NCBI GenBank assembly: GCA_040902585.1
Contig: JBBDXA010000132.1
Location: 65,807 to 129,806, forward strand
DNA length: 64,000 bases
Source of the DNA: JBBDXA01 sp040902585
Lineage (GTDB): Bacteria; Planctomycetota; Phycisphaerae; Phycisphaerales; Phycisphaeraceae
Reading direction: 5' to 3'
Shown here one piece after another: positions 62,581 to 64,000 of the stretch (its first letter is position 1; each line of letters opens with the position of its first letter). Under the pieces are notes generated by a model. It worked only from the letters and a program-made list of their open reading frames with translations, was not told the origin of the DNA and did not search any database. The translations under genes and the position numbers were made by a program.

Positions 62581-64000
62581 TTACTGAACGACCGATTCCT
62601 CTGTTTCGCCGACATGGAAACCATTGGTGTCCACTTTGCCTTTGCGAAGGTCGAAGGTGAACAGTGGGGCAAGCGACTTGATGGAACCGTTCGAGAGGAC
62701 CGCCTGGAATGCGACGCCCAGACCATTGGGCCGACCGAATTCCATGTTTGCCAGCGAAGCGAGCAGTGTCCCTGACAGCGTTGTGCCGGTGTTGGTGCCT
62801 TGGATTGATGCGAGGCTGCTGATGCTGCTGGTATTGCTGACGCTGCTCTCCGCGTCGCCCACATCCGCACTGCGGTTCGGCTTGCCGCCGCCGTTGCCGC
62901 CGCCGTTGCCGCCGCCGTTGCCGCCGCCGCCTGTGCTGTCGTTGTCAATGATCGTGCCCGTGCCCTGGCCGTTGGCGATGGTCATGCCCGAAGCCGCGCT
63001 CAGGTTCAGATAGAACGTCTCGTTCCCTTCGACCAGCGAGTCGCCGAGCACTTTAACGACGACGGTCTTGCTTACTTCGCCGGGTTTGAAGGTGATCGTG
63101 CCTGAGACGGCGGTGTAATCCAGTCCCCCCGCAGCGGTGCCGTCGGCCGTGGCGTACTGAACGCTGGTCGAGGTCGTGGACGCCGCCGACAGGCTGATCG
63201 TGAACACCATGTCCGTCGTCTTCACCTGGCCCTTGGGCCCCGGGTTCGTCTCCGTCGCGCTGGCGTCGTTCACCGAGACGGTGACATTCACGACTTCGAC
63301 ATCATCATCAAGAATCGTCCCCACGCCCTGGCCGTCAAGGATGACCGCGCCTGATGCGTTGCTCAGGTTGACGTAGAAGACCTCGGTGGGTTCTACGAGC
63401 AGGTCATTGATGATCGGCACGGAGACGGTCAGGCTGGTGACGCCGGGATTGAAGGTCAGGCCCGTGATGAGCACCGCCTGATAATCGCTGACGGCCGTCG
63501 CGCTGCCGTTGGCGGTGCTGACATTGACCGTGACCGGCGAGGTGCTGGCCTGCGACAGGCTGACCGTGAAAGTCGCGACGCCGGCCGATTCATTCACCGT
63601 CACGTCGTTGATCGACAGAGTGGCCCCGGCCGAAACAACGGTCCCACTGATCGAGTACTGGCCCAGGCTGCCGTAGTCGCTGTAGCCCGTCGTCAGCGGG
63701 TCGCCCTTGCCCACGCCGTCGATGCGAAGGTAGTAGGTGCCCGCCGATACGTTCGCGTTGATGCTCGCGCTGAGCAGGTCCGTCGGATTCGACGATGCGA
63801 TGATGTTGCCGGCACCGTCCAGAAGCTGCGCGAGAATGTCCAGGTTGCCGCCGCGCGCGGCCGGGAGAATGTTCAGGCTGATTGAACCGGCCGCGGTGGT
63901 AAAGGAGAACACATCGACATCGGTGTTGCGCCCAATGATGCCGCCACCGCTGACGCTCGAACCGCTGACCGACAGCGCGCTGGCGGAGGCAAGGGTGTTG
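62581..64000 (-). CDS. Calx-beta surface protein, N-terminus beyond window edge
   Basis: The frame is open from the stop at 62581 to the window end, 472 codons; an internal GTG at 63912 is not the true start. The visible parts are a PPC-like beta domain (about 63980-63640: VDVFSFTTAAG, GTYYLRIDGVGKGDPLTTGY), two Calx-beta domains (about 63630-63300 and 63290-62940: FTVSLSQAS...ILDDD and FTISLSAAS...IIDNDS), a Gly/Asn linker, and a 100-residue C-terminal tail of unknown fold ending GFHVGETEESVVQ. PPC plus Calx-beta is usual in secreted, calcium-binding or adhesive planctomycete proteins. No PEP-CTERM end is present, and the N-terminal features are outside the window. Confidence 0.85.
   Translation of the reverse strand, partial: NTLASASALSVSGSSVSGGGIIGRNTDVDVFSFTTAAGSISLNILPAARGGNLDILAQLLDGAGNIIASSNPTDLLSASINANVSAGTYYLRIDGVGKGDPLTTGYSDYGSLGQYSISGTVVSAGATLSINDVTVNESAGVATFTVSLSQASTSPVTVNVSTANGSATAVSDYQAVLITGLTFNPGVTSLTVSVPIINDLLVEPTEVFYVNLSNASGAVILDGQGVGTILDDDVEVVNVTVSVNDASATETNPGPKGQVKTTDMVFTISLSAASTTSTSVQYATADGTAAGGLDYTAVSGTITFKPGEVSKTVVVKVLGDSLVEGNETFYLNLSAASGMTIANGQGTGTIIDNDSTGGGGNGGGNGGGNGGGKPNRSADVGDAESSVSNTSSISSLASIQGTNTGTTLSGTLLASLANMEFGRPNGLGVAFQAVLSNGSIKSLAPLFTFDLRKGKVDTNGFHVGETEESVVQ

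Noticed and set aside
62880..62935. ccgccgttgccg tandem array as a regulatory repeat
   Set aside because: It encodes a Gly/Asn linker in the Calx-beta protein and is explained by coding.
1..64000. CRISPR array, tRNA or rRNA genes
   Set aside because: I looked for evenly spaced short direct repeats and for tRNA or rRNA signatures and saw none; the repeats present are either protein-coding or the five-copy dispersed family.

Overview
The window looks like a chromosomal segment of a planctomycete, probably of the Phycisphaerae type. That rests on the combination of genes rather than one marker: three PEP-CTERM secreted proteins, two very long proteins with an N-terminal LEPR-x-LL-type motif, three prepilin-like secreted proteins with a type IV pilin N-terminus, a Rhodopirellula-type ECF sigma factor followed by a FecR-domain protein, an ECF sigma factor followed by a giant Ser/Thr kinase, and PQQ-propeller/LamG proteins. 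GC content is high. No rRNA, tRNA or CRISPR array was recognised. One 10-base assembly gap lies at 5035-5044.

Left part (1-25.1 kb): surface-protein region. A LEPR-type giant gene leaves the window on the left (minus strand). Two PEP-CTERM genes follow, then a 5,390-codon gene (7779-23951). Its product chains a dockerin-like segment, Ig-like domains, cadherin-like putative Ig domains, a von Willebrand A domain that appears split by about 1,200 residues of beta-repeat modules, a second cadherin-like array, an RHS/YD shell and a C-terminal HExxH metallopeptidase-like domain. This gene is bracketed by two directly oriented copies of a dispersed repeat, by a decayed insertion sequence and by a frameshifted fragment of its own Ig module.

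Middle (25.1-36 kb): mostly housekeeping or metabolic genes. These are a HelD-like helicase, an MFS transporter, glyceraldehyde-3-phosphate dehydrogenase with a near-consensus promoter, a zinc-ribbon coiled-coil protein, a spermidine-synthase-like methyltransferase, a small basic protein, release factor 3, a strong match to the hopanoid C-3 methylase HpnR, and a SAM methyltransferase.

Right-middle (36-47.2 kb): a decayed transposase end and repeat copy, a pilin-like protein, the FecR protein and ECF sigma factor (translationally coupled), a divergent PEP-CTERM/LamG gene across an intergenic region carrying an 11-bp perfect inverted repeat, and a 1,348-residue propeller/LamG/Rossmann protein. 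Next comes a short toxin-like C-terminal tail coupled to a putative immunity gene, bracketed by two more copies of the repeat.

Right (47.2-64 kb): an ECF sigma factor with a 1,721-residue membrane Ser/Thr kinase; a mosaic of three truncated genes; a minus-strand polysaccharide-type operon (GH-GT2 fusion, ABC exporter, pilin-like protein, truncated acyltransferase); a small secreted protein; a two-component system preceded by a pilin-like gene; and a Calx-beta surface protein that leaves the window on the right. Overall the region is dominated by secreted/surface proteins and their regulators, with several signs of rearrangement around repeats.
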